Source: an uncultured Lachnospiraceae bacterium (lineage in GTDB: Bacteria; Bacillota; Clostridia; Lachnospirales; Lachnospiraceae). Taken from it: DNA of 8,240 nt. Numbering within the stretch: position 1 is the stretch's first letter; each line of letters opens with the position of its first letter. Positions 6,260-8,240 of this stretch are shown piece by piece. Both the position numbers and the translations under genes were made by a program. The DNA is taken from positions 1 to 8,240 of the forward strand of contig CAJUJY010000065.1 of NCBI GenBank assembly GCA_910586555.1, given 5' to 3'. The notes beneath the pieces are model-generated. The model was not told where the DNA came from. It saw only the letters and a program-made list of their open reading frames with translations, and did not search any database.

Positions 6260-6303
6260 AGCTGGCTACAGATATGTTATAATATTTTGTAGCCAGCTTT
6301 TTT
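6260..6303 (+). terminator. Intrinsic terminator of the rnf operon
   Basis: AGCTGGCTACA (6260-6270) pairs perfectly with TGTAGCCAGCT (6288-6298) around a 17-nt loop and is followed by six T (6298-6303). It is the strongest terminator after rnfB and lies about 180 nt beyond its stop codon. Confidence 0.9.
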
Positions 6304-6374
6304 AAGAAATAATTAATTAGATAAATATAAAAAAGAAGTTTAATAAAGGTTTAAGGAATAAATTTTGTTTTTTG

Positions 6375-6383
6375 TGGTATATT
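6375..6383 (+). promoter_or_regulatory. Possible extended -10 promoter for the 54-codon gene
   Basis: TGG-TATATT (6375-6383) resembles an extended -10, but no -35 box lies at the right distance. Just downstream are two interlocking perfect inverted repeats: TTATATTAA (6382-6390) with TTAATATAA (6401-6409), and TAAGCAG (6388-6394) with CTGCTTA (6410-6416). A start near 6390 would give a leader of about 54 nt. A promoter is expected because a strong terminator lies upstream, but its exact location is uncertain. Confidence 0.35.
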
Positions 6384-6443
6384 ATATTAAGCAGAAAAAT
6401 TTAATATAACTGCTTACTTTGTATTACAGGGGGGAGATTTATC

Positions 6444-6608
6444 TTGGATAAGAAAAAAGAGCTTAAACTTTCAAAGCATACAGTAATGTGGCTGTTTGTT
6501 ATATGTGTATTAATTTTATTAATTAGTGTTTTAGCGGCAGAGAATATTTCACCAAAGTATAATGATACATATTCCATAGAGTCGTCGAAACTCCATATGT
6601 ATAATTAG
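6444..6608 (+). CDS. Small membrane-anchored or secreted peptide, 54 aa, TTG start
   Basis: The family is not recognised. The frame opens with TTG at 6444, 7 nt after a strong GGGGGGAG ribosome binding site, and ends at TAG 6608. The peptide has a basic N terminus (MDKKKELKLSKH, 1-12), one hydrophobic segment of about 18-20 residues (roughly 13-32, including W16 and C21), then a polar tail of about 22 residues that contains no cysteine and ends in HMYN. This is the layout of a signal peptide or single-pass anchor; VLA (29-31) is an acceptable signal peptidase site, which would release a short external peptide. The gene stands alone between the rnf terminator and the convergent lacI-type gene. 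The start codon, ribosome site and organised composition argue for a real gene; the function is unknown. Confidence 0.6.
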   Translation: MDKKKELKLSKHTVMWLFVICVLILLISVLAAENISPKYNDTYSIESSKLHMYN

Positions 6609-6690
6609 GAATTATGGCATAGATTAACTTATGATAATTTTATTAGCAGACCAGTAATTTGAAAGTGGTTTTATAAATAAATATAGTTTT

Positions 6691-6762
6691 AACTGGACGG
6701 AACTTGCAATAATGCATAAAATCTGGAAGTACCAGATTAAGCACAAGCGGTTCCATCCAGTT
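6691..6762 (+). terminator. Long hairpin in the convergent gap, possible terminator of the 54-codon gene
   Basis: AACTGGACGGAAC (6691-6703) pairs with GTTCCATCCAGTT (6750-6762) with one mismatch. The enclosed sequence continues the stem through TTG/CAA and TGC/GCA and ends in AATCTGG (6720-6726) with CCAGATT (6732-6738) around AAGTA. TTGTTTT (6761-6767) follows on the + strand. It lies about 80 nt after the TAG of the small gene. The rest of 6609-6790 holds no gene that I can support. Confidence 0.5.
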
Positions 6763-6770
6763 GTTTTGTC

Positions 6771-6792
6771 AAAACCATCTGTCCTGGTTTTT
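6771..6792. terminator. Hairpin at the 3' end of the LacI-type gene
   Basis: AAAACCA (6771-6777) pairs with TGGTTTT (6785-6791) around a 7-nt loop and overlaps the regulator's stop codon. It has T runs on both strands (TTTTT 6788-6792 on +, TTTT opposite 6771-6774 on -), so it could end transcription from both sides. The adjoining 13-bp palindrome GTTTTG-T-CAAAAC (6763-6775) offers an alternative fold. Confidence 0.5.
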
Positions 6793-7840
6793 AAACCATC
6801 CTGCAACTGTCCCTTATTACAAGCTTTCCTTCTAATTCCATGCGTACTATACTTGAATGTCCGTTTTTTATGCGGTCAACCAGAAGATACATTGCAAATT
6901 TACCCATTTCTTTTTTGGGAAGTTTTACTGTGGTAAGCATAGGACGGCAGTTACCTGCTTCTTCTATATCATCACTTGCAATTATTGATGGTACTGCCTG
7001 TAAGTTTTTATATTTATTCAGGGCTTTTAACATTCCTATAGCTGTAATGTCATTGGCACAATAAATTCCAGTAGGGCAGCAGCCAGAGTGTATTAACTTT
7101 TCCATTGCTTCATATCCTTCAGCTTCTGTCTGCTTTGTTTCAATAACATATCCAGGGGTTAGTGTAATGTTGTTTGCTTTAAGGGCATTTGTAAATCCCT
7201 CGTATCTTGCTTCATTCTGGCAGTCACCAACATATCCTATTTCTTTATGCCCAAGGCTTATAAGGTAATTAACAGCTATGGAGGCGGCTTTGTGCCCGTC
7301 ACAAAGTATTTCGTCTACTTCATAATTTGTGGAGTTACGGTTTACAGACACTACACTTTTATATTTTGCATTAAGTTTTTTAAGTGCACTGCTATTGCAC
7401 TTGCCAACAATAATAAGGCCATCACACTTTCCATTAGTTTCTGTATACATTGAATTAATGAGGTTTTCAATATTTATATTATTGCATTTCCTGTCATCTG
7501 AGAAAACAGGCATATACCAGACTTTGGACAATATACAGAAATGTTTATGTATTTCACTTTCAATTATACGGAGCAGTTCAGAGAAAAAGGGATCTGTACG
7601 TGATTCGTCCATACGTGTCATAAGCACATTGATATAGTAAGTTTTATTTTCTTCCTGTAGTTTTTTACCAAGTTTTAAACTTCTTGCTGCTTCATTTGGT
7701 GTATAATTTAATTCCATAGCAGCCTGCCATATTTTATCCCTTGTTTCTTCAGAAGAACAATGGTAGTCTGGGTTATTTAATACCCTTGAAACAGTAGAGG
7801 GTGATACACCTGCTTTTTTAGCTATCTGGTTTATAGACAT
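6791..7840 (-). CDS. LacI/GalR family transcriptional regulator
   Basis: This is a DNA-binding regulator that normally represses sugar-use genes until its ligand binds. The 349-aa protein opens with the family helix-turn-helix (INQIAKKAGVSPSTVSRVLN, 3-22). The hinge helix region follows (YTPNEAARSLKLGKK, 46-60). A periplasmic-binding-protein-like ligand domain runs to the end, with GLIIVGK (141-147), NYLISLGHKEIGYVG (191-205), CANDITAIGMLKAL (261-274) and the closing LTTVKLPKKEMG (302-313). The overall shape, notably GLIIVGK, resembles the EbgR-like branch, but the ligand cannot be named. The start at 7840 is preferred because GGAGG lies 5 nt upstream; the ATG four codons earlier (7852) overlaps that site and has none of its own. 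No sugar genes are adjacent, so the target is unknown. Confidence 0.9.
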   Translation of the reverse strand: MSINQIAKKAGVSPSTVSRVLNNPDYHCSSEETRDKIWQAAMELNYTPNEAARSLKLGKKLQEENKTYYINVLMTRMDESRTDPFFSELLRIIESEIHKHFCILSKVWYMPVFSDDRKCNNINIENLINSMYTETNGKCDGLIIVGKCNSSALKKLNAKYKSVVSVNRNSTNYEVDEILCDGHKAASIAVNYLISLGHKEIGYVGDCQNEARYEGFTNALKANNITLTPGYVIETKQTEAEGYEAMEKLIHSGCCPTGIYCANDITAIGMLKALNKYKNLQAVPSIIASDDIEEAGNCRPMLTTVKLPKKEMGKFAMYLLVDRIKNGHSSIVRMELEGKLVIRDSCRMV

Positions 7841-7885
7841 AAAAACCTCCATTTTCTTTGTAATATATAAAGATATATAAGCTTT

Positions 7886-7894
7886 ATTATACCA
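7886..7894 (-). promoter_or_regulatory. Second possible promoter of the LacI-type gene (extended -10)
   Basis: On the - strand TGG-TATAAT (7894 down to 7886) is a perfect extended -10, about 45 nt before the start codon, but the -35 region reads ACTACT. It could act alone or be a fortuitous AT-rich match. Confidence 0.35.
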
Positions 7895-7924
7895 GGTTAA
7901 TGTTTCTAAGTAGTATTGTTAAAT

Positions 7925-7953
7925 ATTTTAAATGTTTTTTTATTATAAGTCAA
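7925..7953 (-). promoter_or_regulatory. Promoter of the LacI-type gene
   Basis: On the - strand TTGACT (7953-7948) and TAAAAT (7930-7925) are separated by exactly 17 nt, a near-consensus sigma-A promoter. Transcription would start near 7918, giving a leader of about 78 nt. No clear CG-centred LacI-type operator was found here, so self-regulation is not supported. Confidence 0.65.
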
Positions 7954-8015
7954 ATAATATATGCAATCTATCCAGGCAGCCAAAGATTTCAAACACTTTC
8001 TAATTGCCATTTTTA

Positions 8016-8068
8016 AAGCCCTTGTAAACCAGATTACCGCTTAAGAAACGGAAGGGCTGCAAGGGCTT
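8016..8068 (-). terminator. Hairpin downstream of the right-edge gene
   Basis: AAGCCCTTG (8016-8024) and CAAGGGCTT (8060-8068) are perfect complements enclosing 35 nt. It lies 33 nt past the stop codon of the - strand gene at 8101. No strong T run follows on either strand (TTTAAAAA on -, TTATTTAA on +), so it may be a weak terminator or an mRNA 3' stabiliser. The rest of 7954-8100 shows no gene. Confidence 0.45.
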
Positions 8069-8100
8069 ATTTAATAAGGTTAAGCTGTAATTATTTTAGT

Positions 8101-8240
8101 TTATTCCAGAGGTTCAATAATATTAAATCCTTTATATTTGCTTGTATCTGTAACATATTCTTTAAGTACCAGGATAATTTCCATAGCAAAATTGCTATTG
8201 GCAAAATTGCTATTGGCAAAATTGCTATTGGCAAAATTGC
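8101..8240 (-). CDS. 3' end of an unidentified gene with NFANS repeats (partial)
   Basis: Reading the - strand from the window edge, 45 codons end at TAA (8103-8101). The first part is a tandem NFANS pentapeptide, followed by NFAMEIILVLKEYV, a polar stretch and the ending FNIIEPLE. I do not recognise the family. This frame was chosen because the unique part uses codons like the neighbouring genes (GAA, ACA, CTT, AAA) and has balanced composition. Another - strand frame, reading AILPI repeats and a Leu/Trp-rich tail, is also open and cannot be fully excluded. The 5' part lies outside the window, so protein size and role are unknown. No ribosome site precedes the internal ATG, which makes a short separate gene unlikely. 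Confidence 0.55.
   Translation of the reverse strand, partial: NFANSNFANSNFANSNFAMEIILVLKEYVTDTSKYKGFNIIEPLE
8186..8240. repeat. Perfect 15-bp tandem repeat, at least 3.7 copies
   Basis: The unit GCAAAATTGCTATTG occurs at 8186-8200, 8201-8215 and 8216-8230 and continues as GCAAAATTGC to the window edge, with no mismatch. The length of 15 is a multiple of three, so copy changes would not shift the frame of the overlapping - strand gene. Each unit contains the dyad GCAA-AA-TTGC. The total copy number is unknown because the array leaves the window. Confidence 0.95.

Noticed and set aside
7247..7637. Plus-strand open frames of 68 and 102 codons opposite the LacI-type gene
   Set aside because: They are antisense to a well-supported regulator and show no ribosome site or recognisable domain.
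7841..7852. Longer start of the LacI-type regulator at 7852
   Set aside because: That ATG overlaps the GGAGG site serving the next ATG, and LacI-family proteins begin close to the helix-turn-helix as they do from 7840.
470..8172. Repeated TACCAGG heptamer (474-480, 688-694, 7890-7896, 8166-8172)
   Set aside because: The copies lie in unrelated contexts: after a -10 box, in a hairpin arm, as the complement of an extended -10, and inside a coding region. No common spacing or role is apparent.
8186..8240. The right-edge repeat as a CRISPR array
   Set aside because: The 15-bp units are directly adjacent without unique spacers; it is a simple tandem repeat.

Overview
The window looks like a low-GC Clostridia (Firmicutes) chromosome, most likely Lachnospiraceae. 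This is judged from AT-rich intergenic DNA, strong AGGAGG-type ribosome binding sites, GTG and TTG starts, and a six-gene rnf operon in the clostridial order C-D-G-E-A-B. Family level is an inference; no marker gene here fixes the species.

Layout. Positions 1-257 hold a self-contained tRNA-Thr(GGT) unit with its own promoter and terminator. Positions 258-892 contain no sizeable protein gene but are rich in signals: an 11-bp direct repeat at 21-bp spacing in front of a TATAAT box, a possible small RNA (481-610) whose two ends can pair, several inverted repeats, three copies of CCAGACAG, and two candidate promoters for the operon. Positions 893-6081 are the complete rnfCDGEAB operon on the + strand, followed by four hairpins and a strong terminator (6088-6303). 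A 54-codon gene with a TTG start (6444-6608) encodes a small membrane-anchored or secreted peptide. The convergent gap 6609-6790 is filled by hairpins. A LacI/GalR-type regulator lies on the - strand (6791-7840) with its promoter upstream at 7925-7953. At the right edge, the 3' end of another - strand gene (stop at 8101) carries an in-frame, perfect 15-bp tandem repeat encoding NFANS and runs out of the window.

How the main genes work together. The six Rnf proteins form a membrane ferredoxin:NAD+ oxidoreductase. RnfB takes electrons from reduced ferredoxin through its iron-sulfur clusters, RnfA and RnfE hold a shared membrane iron-sulfur centre, RnfD and RnfG carry covalent flavins, and RnfC reduces NAD+. 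The energy released drives export of Na+ or H+. The genes are packed with gaps of 5 to 18 nt or an 11-bp overlap, so they are almost certainly one transcript. The flavin transferase ApbE, needed to load RnfD and RnfG, is not in the window. The LacI-type regulator has no obvious target here.

Most worth a second look: the paired-end RNA candidate and its direct-repeat promoter, the unlisted 54-aa peptide gene, the Cys-cluster plus Ala/Lys tail on RnfE, one-residue departures from the usual flavin attachment motif in both RnfD and RnfG, and the NFANS repeat.
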